Assembly (NCBI RefSeq): GCF_014699005.1 | Contig: NZ_JACWZY010000002.1 | Location: 372,001 to 436,000, forward strand | DNA from: Spirosoma profusum | GTDB taxonomy: Bacteria > Bacteroidota > Bacteroidia > Cytophagales > Spirosomataceae | Length of the DNA stretch: 64,000 nt | Direction: 5' to 3' | Part shown: positions 37,834 to 45,878 of the stretch, one piece after another | Position numbering within the stretch: position 1 is the first letter of the stretch | Layout: each line of letters starts with the position of its first letter | The notes under the pieces: model-generated | What the model saw: the letters and a program-made list of their open reading frames with translations, nothing else | Told to the model about the DNA's origin: nothing | The model's database searches: none | Program-made: the position numbers and the translations under genes

Positions 37834-37925
37834 TTTTTGTCATGCTGACGCAGGAAGCATCTTTAACTTTCCTTACACATTAATAAGGACAATTTAAGAT
37901 GCTTCCTGCGTCAGCATGGCAAAAA
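37834..37925. repeat. Palindromic intergenic repeat, ATGCT subtype, copy 4
   Basis: Left arm TTTTTGTCATGCTGACGCAG, right arm complementary with one mismatch at the end (CATGGC instead of CATGAC). The hairpin loop is GACGCAGGA in both arms. Confidence 0.92.
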
Positions 37926-37945
37926 CACTGTTCATAATTATAGTT

Positions 37946-37990
37946 TACGTCTCCGGGCAGTAAGTCTAGTTTGGAGACGTATTTTATTTT
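37946..37990 (+). terminator. Terminator before the NUDIX gene
   Basis: TACGTCTCC (37946-37954) pairs with GGAGACGTA (37973-37981), followed by TTTTATTTT. It ends 14 bp before the ATG at 38005, so the NUDIX gene may be transcribed from a promoter overlapping it. Confidence 0.75.
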
Positions 37991-38004
37991 CCGAAATTGC
38001 CGGT

Positions 38005-38685
38005 ATGAGTAAGAAGAAAGAATCGCTCGAAGAAGCGCACAAATTCCGTTTCTGGAAACGGCAGGCCGAAGCCAATGGCTTGACTATTAACGAAGTAAAA
38101 GATTATTACGTTCGCTATAGGCATAACGGCGAGGTACTATTTGCCATGCTCGAAGTGGATGCCGATACGCCCGAAGGCGATAAAATTCCACCGGCTTTAT
38201 TCCTGAAAGGTCACGCAGCTTCGATGCTGGTTTGCCTGATCGATAAAGAAACACGCGAAAAATTCGTGGTTTTAGTTCGCCAGCGACGTATCGCCGATGG
38301 GTCGCATACATACGAACATCCAGCCGGTATGATCGACGCCAGCGATGCCGCTGATGACGTAGCAGCCCGCGAAATTGGTGAGGAAATTGGTCTAACGGTT
38401 TCGGCTAATGAACTAACCAAACTCAACTCCCGGCTCTGGTTTCCGAGTACTGGTACCAGCGATGAAGCTATGCACTTTTTCTGTATGGAGAAAGAAATGT
38501 CGCGCGAAGAAATTATGGCGTTTCACCTGAAAAACATGGGTAGCGAGTCTGAACACGAACGTATCACGAGCATAGTCGCTACGTTGCCTGAAGCACAAAA
38601 ACTTATCACAAACGTAAATGGCCTGTTGCTTAATTTTCTTTATCTGAAGCACATTGGCGATTACGAAACGATGAAGTTGTTATAG
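38005..38685 (+). CDS. NUDIX hydrolase
   Basis: The 226-residue protein has the Nudix box at about 108-130, GMIDASDAADDVAAREIGEE followed by IGL. The canonical GX5EX7REUXEEXGU is met except that the first glutamate is aspartate (D114). It has an N-terminal region of about 70 residues before the box, as ADP-sugar pyrophosphatases do, and the HTYEHPAG segment before the box fits that group. It probably cleaves a nucleoside diphosphate linked to another moiety. Cytoplasmic. Confidence 0.9.
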   Translation: MSKKKESLEEAHKFRFWKRQAEANGLTINEVKDYYVRYRHNGEVLFAMLEVDADTPEGDKIPPALFLKGHAASMLVCLIDKETREKFVVLVRQRRIADGSHTYEHPAGMIDASDAADDVAAREIGEEIGLTVSANELTKLNSRLWFPSTGTSDEAMHFFCMEKEMSREEIMAFHLKNMGSESEHERITSIVATLPEAQKLITNVNGLLLNFLYLKHIGDYETMKLL

Positions 38686-38724
38686 ATTGACCTAAGGTTG
38701 CTGCCATTTTCTAGCAATAGTCCA

Positions 38725-38814
38725 TTTTGTCATGCTGACGCAGGAAGCATCTTAATATTTCCTGACCGGCTAGTTTGTAACTTTAAGATGCTTCCTGGTC
38801 AGCATGACAAAAAA
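38725..38814. repeat. Palindromic intergenic repeat, ATGCT subtype, copy 5
   Basis: Left arm TTTTGTCATGCTGACGCAGG; the right arm lacks one base (CCTGGTCAG in place of CCTGCGTCAG plus flanks), so the two arms have begun to diverge. Middle of the palindrome is poorly conserved. Confidence 0.9.
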
Positions 38815-38840
38815 CACATATAAAAAACGCTGAAAATTTC

Positions 38841-39275
38841 ATGGATGAATTCATGCAGGAGGCCATTCGTCAGGCCCGTAAAAGTTTGAGTGAAGGCGGC
38901 ATTCCTATCGGCTCGGCACTCATAAAAAATGGAGAATTAGTGGCTTCCGGACATAACAAGCGCGTGCAGGAGAATAACCCGATTCTGCATGGCGAAATGG
39001 ATTGCCTGAACAATGCGGGTCGGGTGGGCTCGTTTAAAAACACGGTTATTTATTCGACGCTGATGCCCTGCTACATGTGTGCGGGCACTATTGTTCAGTT
39101 TAAAATTCCGAAAGTGATTGTGGGCGAGTCGCGGACGTTTGCCGGGGCGCGTGAATTTATGGAACAACATGGTGTTGAGGTTATTGACCTCGATTTGCCC
39201 GAATGCGTCGACATGATGAACCAGTTCATTGCCGAAAAACCTACGCTTTGGAATGAAGATATAGGTGAGCTGTAA
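38841..39275 (+). CDS. Cytosine deaminase-like nucleoside deaminase (yeast FCY1 type)
   Basis: 144 residues of the cytidine-deaminase-like zinc fold: H50-G-E52 in PILHGEMD and C77/C80 in LMPCYMC supply the zinc ligands and catalytic glutamate. The sequence follows yeast cytosine deaminase closely by memory: GGIPIGSALI, GHNKRVQ, LHGE, VVGES-like VIVGESRTF, and the C-terminal EKPTLWNEDIGEL matches the yeast RPQDWFEDIGE end, a region that caps the active site. It should convert cytosine to uracil in pyrimidine salvage, or a related base such as guanine or creatinine precursors. The substrate needs biochemical confirmation. Confidence 0.8.
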   Translation: MDEFMQEAIRQARKSLSEGGIPIGSALIKNGELVASGHNKRVQENNPILHGEMDCLNNAGRVGSFKNTVIYSTLMPCYMCAGTIVQFKIPKVIVGESRTFAGAREFMEQHGVEVIDLDLPECVDMMNQFIAEKPTLWNEDIGEL

Positions 39276-39327
39276 GTTACCTTTACCAATTTGATACGTC
39301 ACATGGTCTTATTTCTCAAAGACCATC

Positions 39328-40152
39328 GTGATCCGTATACCATTTATCTGGACCCTAACAATTTCATTTCTTTTTGGTACGAATGCCTGGGCGCAACGTT
39401 CAGAAATCTGGCGTGAGCAACCCGGTACGCAGTTGCTGAATATAGGCGTCGGAACGACCCGATATCTGGGCGATCTGAACGAACGCGATAATCTGGCCCA
39501 TTTGCAACTTGGGTTTGCGCTCAATGCGGCTTTCGCGTATCGCTACTCGCCCCAGCTCACGCTACGTGCCGAAGCTCAGCTTTACTACGTTCGCGGAAGT
39601 CAGGAAGATACCCATCTTTCCTACAATCATTTATCGTTCTGGAGCCTGAATCCGGATATTTGGGCGGGCTTGCAGTGGGACTTCTGGAAGGCCGCTGATC
39701 GAAACCATGTCGTGATTCCGTATGCGCTGGCGGGTGTAGGGGTGACCTATATAACGCCTAAAACGAGCTATAAGGGGCAGACCGTCAGCCTCGCTCCCCT
39801 GCAGACGGAAGGTGTTGATTACAATCGATTTCCGTTCATACTACGTTATGGTATCGGCATTCCCGTCTTTGCTACCGAACGATTTAAATGGCATCTGGAA
39901 GGCACCTACACGCATGTATTGAGTGATTATCTGGACGATGTTAGTACCGTTTATCCCGACAGAGACAAGATGACACCACTAGCGGCAGCATTATCAGACA
40001 GACGTCTCGAACTGAATCAATTACCGAACGTAGCAGGCGCCAAGCGAGGCAACGCAAGCAAGCGAGATGGCTACTTTGCGCTATCGGCCCGGATGATCTT
40101 TCTGCTTAGTACGTCGTCGCAGCGGAATTACCGACGAATGTTCGGCGGTTAG
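39328..40152 (+). CDS. Outer-membrane beta-barrel protein (DUF6089-like)
   Basis: 274 residues with a signal peptide (IWTLTISFLFGTNAWA). The opening of the mature protein, LLNIGVGTTRYLGDLNERD, is characteristic of a Bacteroidota barrel family often called DUF6089, and strands such as LTLRAEAQLYYVRGS, VIPYALAGVGVTYIT and ILRYGIGIPVFA follow. It ends with a basic tail (RNYRRMFGG) rather than an aromatic residue. The function is unknown; a porin-like or scaffold role is usual for the group. Confidence 0.75.
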   Translation: MIRIPFIWTLTISFLFGTNAWAQRSEIWREQPGTQLLNIGVGTTRYLGDLNERDNLAHLQLGFALNAAFAYRYSPQLTLRAEAQLYYVRGSQEDTHLSYNHLSFWSLNPDIWAGLQWDFWKAADRNHVVIPYALAGVGVTYITPKTSYKGQTVSLAPLQTEGVDYNRFPFILRYGIGIPVFATERFKWHLEGTYTHVLSDYLDDVSTVYPDRDKMTPLAAALSDRRLELNQLPNVAGAKRGNASKRDGYFALSARMIFLLSTSSQRNYRRMFGG

Positions 40153-40212
40153 GCTTTTGGCGGCTTTTCGTCTATTTTTGGGGTAAAACCGGTAGAATGC
40201 CGCTCTAACCGA

Positions 40213-41184
40213 ATGAGTCCAACCTACTTTATTGACGCTCTCCAGAACGAACTTTCTCAACTTCAATACGGTCAGCATCCGCCTGAACTTTACGACCCGA
40301 TTCGCTATATTATGAGTCTGGGAGGTAAACGATTGCGCCCATTGCTGACTTTAATGGCTACGTATCTGTTTACCGACGACTGGCAGAAAGCGATACGTCC
40401 GGCGCTTGGTATTGAAGTGTTCCACAACTTCACCCTCCTCCACGACGACATTATGGACAAGGCTCCGCTACGTCGTGGTGAGCCGACAGTACACGAGAAA
40501 TGGAACGATAACATTGCCATTCTGTCGGGCGATGTGATGCTGGTAAATGCGTATAAATTGTTGCTCCACGTAGAGGCCGATAAACTAAAATCAGTGCTGG
40601 CTCGCTTTAGTGAGACAGCCGCCGAGGTATGCGAAGGTCAGCAGATGGACATGAATTTTGAGACGCGCTGGGACGTTACTGAGGAAGAATACGTCGAAAT
40701 GATTCGCCTGAAAACGTCTGTATTAGTCGGATACGCCCTTGAATTGGGTGGCCTCATTGCTGGTGCCGATGACGACACTAATCGGCATCTGTATGAAGGC
40801 GGAATGAATATTGGCATCGGGTTTCAGCTCAAGGACGATTTGCTAGATGTTTACGGCGATCCAGCTAAGTTTGGCAAGCAGGTCGGTGGGGATATCATTG
40901 CCAATAAAAAAACGTTTTTACTAATTGAAGCCCTTGAACAAACGACGGGCTCCCTGAAAAACGAACTGATCGAGTGGCTGCAAAAATCAGAATTTGATCG
41001 GGACGAAAAAGTGCGGGCCGTGACAGCCATTTATGATAAAGTTGGAATTCGCCAACTGACCGAGAGCCGCATCAACGACTATTTCGCTCGTGGTTTTGCT
41101 AATTTTGACGCGATCGATGCCGATCCGAACCGGAAAAATGTACTCAGTCAATTTGCGCGGCAACTGGTTGAACGGGAAAGCTAA
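40213..41184 (+). CDS. Polyprenyl diphosphate synthase
   Basis: The 323-residue enzyme has both aspartate-rich motifs: first at D78-D82 in LLHDDIMDKAPLRRGEPTVH, second in FQLKDDLLDVYGD near 213. SLGGKRLRP (35-43) binds diphosphate. It condenses isopentenyl diphosphate with an allylic diphosphate to make a short or medium-chain product for quinones, carotenoids or undecaprenol-type carriers. The first motif lacks the two-residue insertion of bacterial FPP synthases, and Phe occupies the -5 position; I do not assign chain length. The rhomboid gene follows after 72 bp. Confidence 0.92.
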   Translation: MSPTYFIDALQNELSQLQYGQHPPELYDPIRYIMSLGGKRLRPLLTLMATYLFTDDWQKAIRPALGIEVFHNFTLLHDDIMDKAPLRRGEPTVHEKWNDNIAILSGDVMLVNAYKLLLHVEADKLKSVLARFSETAAEVCEGQQMDMNFETRWDVTEEEYVEMIRLKTSVLVGYALELGGLIAGADDDTNRHLYEGGMNIGIGFQLKDDLLDVYGDPAKFGKQVGGDIIANKKTFLLIEALEQTTGSLKNELIEWLQKSEFDRDEKVRAVTAIYDKVGIRQLTESRINDYFARGFANFDAIDADPNRKNVLSQFARQLVERES

Positions 41185-41188
41185 ACGA

Positions 41189-41252
41189 TGTAGGATATAT
41201 GATGTATAAAGTAGTTTGAGTCATATAGCCTATATCATACATCCTATATAAA
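41189..41252. repeat. Imperfect inverted repeat between genes
   Basis: TAGGATATATGATGTATA on the left resembles the complement of TATATCATACATCCTATA on the right, with several mismatches. It may act as a weak terminator after the polyprenyl synthase gene. Confidence 0.4.
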
Positions 41253-41256
41253 AACT

Positions 41257-41877
41257 ATGGATACTACAGTTATCATTATTGCGGTTACGGTCATCATCAG
41301 CCTCCTGGCCTGGAATAATTACGGCCTGATGGATCGTTGGGTGATGAACCCCTATATGATTGCCAAAAAAGGCCAATATTATCGATTACTTACTTCTGGA
41401 TTTCTCCATGCCGACTGGGCTCACCTGTTGTTTAATATGTTGAGTTTATACTTCTTTGGAGGATACATTGAGCAGATTTTCGGGATGTTATTTGGTGCAG
41501 CAGCTCCACTTTATCTTATCGGTTTTTATCTGGTTGGTATTATCGTGTCCGACATTCCCACTTTTCTGAAGCACCGCAATGATTCCAATTACAATTCACT
41601 AGGCGCTTCGGGCGGGGTGGCGGCCATCGTTTTCGCAGGCATATTGTTTCAACCGCTGACTAAAATTTGCCTGTACTTCACGCTTTGTATTCCAGGGTTT
41701 ATTTTCGGTATAGTTTATCTGGGATATTCCTATTACGAGTCCCGGCGGGGTTCAGGAACCATCAACCACGATGCTCACTTTTATGGTGCCCTGTTTGGTG
41801 TGCTCTTTATGATTATCGTTTATCCACCCGTACTACCTGGATTTTTTGAGCAGATTGCAAGCTGGCGATTATTCTGA
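41257..41877 (+). CDS. Rhomboid-family intramembrane serine protease
   Basis: The 206-residue protein has six membrane helices. The catalytic serine is S118 in LGASGG and the histidine is H174 in HDAHFYGALFG, both in the expected helices. The conserved N-terminal block HADWAHLLFNMLSLYFFG (51-68) is present. It cleaves membrane proteins within or near their transmembrane segments in the inner membrane. Substrates are unknown. The gene follows the polyprenyl synthase and precedes a LytTR membrane protein. Confidence 0.93.
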   Translation: MDTTVIIIAVTVIISLLAWNNYGLMDRWVMNPYMIAKKGQYYRLLTSGFLHADWAHLLFNMLSLYFFGGYIEQIFGMLFGAAAPLYLIGFYLVGIIVSDIPTFLKHRNDSNYNSLGASGGVAAIVFAGILFQPLTKICLYFTLCIPGFIFGIVYLGYSYYESRRGSGTINHDAHFYGALFGVLFMIIVYPPVLPGFFEQIASWRLF

Positions 41878-41913
41878 CCCGAACAACGTAGCGTCCAGGT
41901 CGACAGATAGATT

Positions 41914-42810
41914 ATGTTTAAACTACTTGGTCAACCTTATCCAGCCGACGAGAGTATCAGCGTAACGCTTCGCAAAGCATTTGTGATTGGCCTTTTTGTT
42001 GCGTTGTTTCTACTTGTTTTTCAGCCATTTGAGCTAGATCGTTGGGGAACTTCCTACAAAACTCTTAAAATCATTGGGTTTGGCGTAGTCACTACGTTAA
42101 TTACCTTCTTCAATACGGTTTTCTGGAAACAACTACTTCGTGGGCAGTTTTCAGGAGAAAAATGGACCGTTGGTCGTGAAATCGTATTCATTACAGCCAA
42201 TTTGGTATTGATTGCCATCGCGAATCAATACTATTTGGCAGCACTTTTAGGGTCAGCGGATATGGGCTACCTGCACAACTGGAGCATGTTCCTGATTACG
42301 TTTCTGGTCGGAATTTTCCCAATTACGGGATTAGTCGTGCTCAATTACATTACTCAGCTCAAAAAGTATAGCCAGTCGGCCGCCGAATTGCCAATCCACC
42401 ATTCTCCATCAATTGATCAGGAAAAAGTCGATACGTTACCTAACGACGTAAGCCAGCCGACGGACGACGTGCTACGTCTGGTAGCAGATAATGAAAAGGA
42501 TACGTTGAACGTAGCGGTCAACGATTTGCTCTTTGTTGAGTCGAGTGATAACTACTGCACGGTTGTTTATCTAAAAAACGACCGGCCTGCCAGGCCGTTG
42601 CTACGTAGCAGCCTGAGCCGGGTAGAAAAGCAGATTGACCGATCGGATATTGTACGTTGCCACCGTTCCTACGTAGTGAATCTGAACCGAATCGAGCGCG
42701 TAACAGGTAATGCGCAAGGGTACAAACTCCACTTGCTCAACGGGCAGTTTCAGATTCCGGTGGCGCGTCAGTACAACGAAACACTCGTGGCCCGGTTAAA
42801 GGCTTTGTGA
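41914..42810 (+). CDS. Membrane-anchored LytTR transcriptional regulator
   Basis: 298 residues: four helices in the first 145 residues (FVIGLFVALFLLVFQPF, IIGFGVVTTLITFFNTVF, IVFITANLVLIAIANQYYLAA, MFLITFLVGIFPITGLVVL), a linker, and a C-terminal LytTR domain (about 195-297) with LLFVESSDNYCTVVY and IVRCHRSYVVNLNRIERV. A membrane-bound regulator would sense the membrane state or a ligand directly without a kinase. This architecture is known in Bacteroidota. It is 36 bp from the rhomboid gene, which makes regulated proteolysis worth considering. Confidence 0.88.
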   Translation: MFKLLGQPYPADESISVTLRKAFVIGLFVALFLLVFQPFELDRWGTSYKTLKIIGFGVVTTLITFFNTVFWKQLLRGQFSGEKWTVGREIVFITANLVLIAIANQYYLAALLGSADMGYLHNWSMFLITFLVGIFPITGLVVLNYITQLKKYSQSAAELPIHHSPSIDQEKVDTLPNDVSQPTDDVLRLVADNEKDTLNVAVNDLLFVESSDNYCTVVYLKNDRPARPLLRSSLSRVEKQIDRSDIVRCHRSYVVNLNRIERVTGNAQGYKLHLLNGQFQIPVARQYNETLVARLKAL

Positions 42811-42946
42811 TACGTCCCACCAATCATCCCAGGGGGCTCATCTTCTTGCCAAACGTCCCTAAGGCTGCTGTCTGGCCCTTTTTATAATAGTTGCGTTCTA
42901 AGCGACTGTATGTTTGTCTCAACAAACGACAACCGCTGAACCGATT

Positions 42947-43645
42947 ATGAAAACGCTCGTTACGTCTCTATTGATACTCCACATTGCTACCGGTTCTATT
43001 GCCCTGCTGGTAGGAATGATTCCGATGTTCTCGAAAAAAGGAAGCCGGTTACACAATCGTGCCGGACTTGTGTATGTGTATTGCATGATAACCGTTGCTA
43101 TAACTGCCCTGCTTCTATGCGCCCTGCAACCCTTAACCATGATGCGGCTTTTTCTGACGGGTATTGCTGTATTTAGCTTTTACCTGAGTATGAGCGGATG
43201 GCGCGCTACCAAACAAAAGAAATCGGGGCCAACCGTTGCTGATCGAGTGATGATGTACACTACGTTGGCGGTGAGCCTTGCTATGATTAGCATGGGTGTA
43301 AATTTGATGAGTCGCCCTGGTAACGTATTCTTTCCTGTCCTGTTTACATTTTTTGGTGTGCTGACGGCCGTTTTTGCCACGCAGGATATTCAGCGATTAA
43401 GAAAACCAACCGAGAAGATGCATTGGTTTTTTCAGCATTTCACTCGTATGGGCGGCTCTTATATTGCTACGTTCACGGCGGCTCTTGTCACAAACATAGG
43501 GCGCATTTTACCCCCCGATGCCCCCGCCTGGACAGGTACAATTGGGTGGATTGCACCGAGTATTGTCGGAGGAATGCTTATTGGCCGAACGGTACGTTAT
43601 TACAAACAGAAATTCAACGTAGCAAAAGCAGAGCTGGTGGCTTAA
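42947..43645 (+). CDS. DUF2306-like integral membrane protein
   Basis: From the ATG at 42947 the product is 232 residues with seven helices. The first block (LLILHIATGSIALLVGMIPM, FSKKGSRLHNRAG) and the HxxFQH motif in MHWFFQHFTRMGGSYIA resemble DUF2306-type proteins, whose conserved histidines may bind haem or metal. Function is not established. A frame from a TTG at 42914 is rejected in favour of the ATG. Confidence 0.7.
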   Translation: MKTLVTSLLILHIATGSIALLVGMIPMFSKKGSRLHNRAGLVYVYCMITVAITALLLCALQPLTMMRLFLTGIAVFSFYLSMSGWRATKQKKSGPTVADRVMMYTTLAVSLAMISMGVNLMSRPGNVFFPVLFTFFGVLTAVFATQDIQRLRKPTEKMHWFFQHFTRMGGSYIATFTAALVTNIGRILPPDAPAWTGTIGWIAPSIVGGMLIGRTVRYYKQKFNVAKAELVA

Positions 43646-43659
43646 GTAAGGGTTGAACC

Positions 43660-43703
43660 TGCGTTCATTGGGGCAGGTGCTTGCATCTGCTCCAATGAAC
43701 GCA
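43660..43703 (+). terminator. Hairpin terminator, 17-bp stem
   Basis: TGCGTTCATTGGGGCAG (43660-43676) pairs with CTGCTCCAATGAACGCA (43687-43703) with one G-T type wobble. There is only a weak T tract after it (GTTGCTATT). Confidence 0.6.
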
Positions 43704-43814
43704 AGTTGCTATTAAGCCGTAATTGTCAACCGGTTCTGCATGCGACTGTGACGCTTCGGTCGATCGAAATGATGCTTCGGTAGTTAGCTCCTCTGCCATG
43801 ATAGTACGCTGGCT

Positions 43815-43822
43815 CACCTTTG
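43815..43822 (+). promoter_or_regulatory. Possible -7 element CACCTTTG
   Basis: CACCTTTG resembles TAnnTTTG and is followed by GCATCATCAA, similar to the context CACCTTTGTAGCATCAA at 51256. It lies 27 bp before the ATG at 43849. Confidence 0.35.
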
Positions 43823-43848
43823 CATCATCAATTCAAAACACCAGGCAC

Positions 43849-44430
43849 ATGCAAACGACCAAAACAACAGCTACTGCGTCAGCCAAATCACGTACTATTA
43901 CCAATCCTGTTCTGAAAGACGAAGTAATCTTTCTGGAAACCAGCCGCGAAAGCAACGGCTATCACACGCTGGTTGAAGTTACCTTAGCAGCCGGAGGGGA
44001 AAATCCGCTGCATTACCACGAAGATTTTTCGGAAGAATTTACCTGTCTGGAAGGCGAACTAAGCATTCAGGTGGGCAATGAAATTATTCGTCTCCAGCCA
44101 GGCGAGTCGGCCACGGCATCGGCTTATAGCAAACACCGATTTTTCAACCAAAGCAAGCATTCCTGCCGTTTCCAGTGTCGGATTGCGCCGGGTTGCCCTG
44201 GTTTTGAACAGACGCTTCAAATTATGTATGGCCTTGCCCGCGATGGTCAAACAAATGCGCAGGGCGCGCCCAAAAGTATATATGCGCTGGGATACACCGT
44301 TATGATTAGTGGTACGTATATGACGGGGTGGATGGCTATACTGCAACCCATGCTGCACTGGTTTGGGCGTCAGGCGCTTAAGAAAGGAATTGCCGCTGAA
44401 TTGCAGCGTCGTTACCTGACAATCTGGTAG
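43849..44430 (+). CDS. Cupin-domain protein
   Basis: From the ATG at 43849 the protein has 193 residues. A single cupin barrel is shown by NPLHYHEDFSEEFTCLEGEL near 51-70 (HxHx(n)E metal site) and RLQPGESATASAYSKHRFFN near 80-99. The C-terminal half carries a hydrophobic stretch (VMISGTYMTGWMAILQPMLHWFG) that may contact the membrane. The role, perhaps metal-dependent oxygenase or binding protein, cannot be determined. Frames opening upstream at 43723 contain unlikely residues and no signal. Confidence 0.8.
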   Translation: MQTTKTTATASAKSRTITNPVLKDEVIFLETSRESNGYHTLVEVTLAAGGENPLHYHEDFSEEFTCLEGELSIQVGNEIIRLQPGESATASAYSKHRFFNQSKHSCRFQCRIAPGCPGFEQTLQIMYGLARDGQTNAQGAPKSIYALGYTVMISGTYMTGWMAILQPMLHWFGRQALKKGIAAELQRRYLTIW

Positions 44431-44535
44431 TCTGTACAAACCGGCTAAGTGATTTGAACGCAAGCTTAGTCGGCTTGCTACGTTGATTAAGCCACACTTA
44501 ACCCCTATTTTTGATAGAGAATTATTACTCTTCTT

Positions 44536-45561
44536 ATGAAAAAGTGGGCTACGTTTGACCGCTTCGATTTTCTGGTTTATTTGCTGAATTATCCGGCTGT
44601 CATCATTGCCAATTACCTGATTTTTGGACCTACTTATTTTCAGAATAAGTCGCTGTTTATTGGGTCTACACTGATCGTCAATATCTGGGCAGCCTTAATT
44701 TTCGTAGGATTAACAACCTGGATGAAATACATGCGGTTCCGTTTTGGCGGACCGGATCAATTTGGTCAGCGACTGCTGTATTCCATGCTCATGTACGTTG
44801 GGGTGATGGAGACGACCATTCCGATTGTCTTCTGGATTTATGGCCAATTCGGATATCCCTACAAACCCGAAATAATCCCCTGGATCATGATGATCGGGTT
44901 TGTAACCAATGTTATCTCCGCCGGATGCCATGAAGCGATTTTTACGTACAACCAATTGCGGGAAAGCACTCGGCGCGAGTATCAACTGAAGCAACTGCAC
45001 ATGCAGCAACAGATGGACGTACTGAAACAGCAGGTAAATCCGCATTTTCTGTTCAATAGTCTTAATTCGCTGCTAACTCTGATTGGAGAAAGCCCCCAAC
45101 AGGCCGAAGTTTTTACCGAAGAGTTAAGTTCGGTGTACCGCTACGTATTGCGAGCTAATGAACAGGACCTGACCGATTTAGCAACTGAACTGGATTTCAT
45201 CAACTCCTACACGCATCTGCTACGTACTCGCTACGGCGCTGGTTTCGATCTGATCATTCAGGTCGATCAGCGTTTTCGAACGTATCAGCTTCCGCCTTTA
45301 ACGCTACAATTGCTGGTCGAAAACGCGGTAAAGCACAACGTGGTCATGAAAAATAAACCGCTGACCATTGAAATTCAGACCGATGAGTTGGCCAACCTGC
45401 ACGTTCGGAACAATATTCAGAAGAAAAAACAGAGCGTAGTATCCAACGGAGTGGGATTGACCAATATTCTGGCGAAGTACGAAATGTTGGGCCAGCCCAG
45501 GCCATCTGTTCGGGAAGAGACGGGTCAGTTTGTAGTAGCCTTACCCCTGATTCCATCCTGA
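44536..45561 (+). CDS. LytS/YehU-like sensor histidine kinase
   Basis: 341 residues: about four membrane helices in the first 135 residues, a helical linker (REYQLKQLHMQQQMDVLKQQ), then the His_kinase domain with H170 in QVNPHFLFNSLNSLL, and an ATPase domain with LQLLVENAVKHN near 255-266. It likely phosphorylates the LytTR response regulator at 45879. The two genes are separated by a 317-bp gap holding a palindromic repeat and a 16-bp palindrome, so they are not a tight operon. Confidence 0.92.
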   Translation: MKKWATFDRFDFLVYLLNYPAVIIANYLIFGPTYFQNKSLFIGSTLIVNIWAALIFVGLTTWMKYMRFRFGGPDQFGQRLLYSMLMYVGVMETTIPIVFWIYGQFGYPYKPEIIPWIMMIGFVTNVISAGCHEAIFTYNQLRESTRREYQLKQLHMQQQMDVLKQQVNPHFLFNSLNSLLTLIGESPQQAEVFTEELSSVYRYVLRANEQDLTDLATELDFINSYTHLLRTRYGAGFDLIIQVDQRFRTYQLPPLTLQLLVENAVKHNVVMKNKPLTIEIQTDELANLHVRNNIQKKKQSVVSNGVGLTNILAKYEMLGQPRPSVREETGQFVVALPLIPS

Positions 45562-45629
45562 TTTTACTACGTAACGTGAGTTATGAGTAACGAATAGAGT
45601 AAAGTGCTGATTTACAGGAAATTGTCGAA

Positions 45630-45721
45630 TTTTTTGTCATCCTGACGCAGGAAGGATCTTAAATTATCCTAGTGTTCTAGTGAGGATACCTTAAGATCCT
45701 TCCTGCGTCAGGATGACAAAA
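45630..45721. repeat. Palindromic intergenic repeat, ATCCT subtype, copy 6
   Basis: Left arm TTTTTTGTCATCCTGACGCA, right arm complementary ending CAGGATGACAAAA. Loop is GACGCAGGA in both arms; hairpins are ATCCT/AGGAT. Confidence 0.92.
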
Positions 45722-45850
45722 TTAGCTACCTATAATTCACGTTACGTAGCAAGTCATCCTGTATCTATTCCGCTTCAGTGGTCATTTTGGTACGTTGGTG
45801 CATATTTCATTGGCCTAACGCTCGCTCTTAATCTAGTTTAGCAGAACCAT

Positions 45851-45866
45851 TTACCCGTACGGGTAA
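45851..45866. promoter_or_regulatory. 16-bp perfect palindrome, candidate operator
   Basis: TTACCCGTACGGGTAA is identical to its own reverse complement and ends 12 bp before the ATG of the LytTR response regulator. Binding by a dimeric regulator at this spot would control the gene. The rest of the gap (45562-45878) holds the palindromic repeat and no coding sequence. Confidence 0.45.
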
Positions 45867-45878
45867 GCCAACAACTAC

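Noticed and set aside
42580-42625. CGGCCTGCCAGGCCG and CTACGTAG palindromes inside the LytTR gene as regulatory sites
   Set aside because: They lie in coding sequence of the conserved LytTR domain and are explained by codon content and the general TACGT bias.
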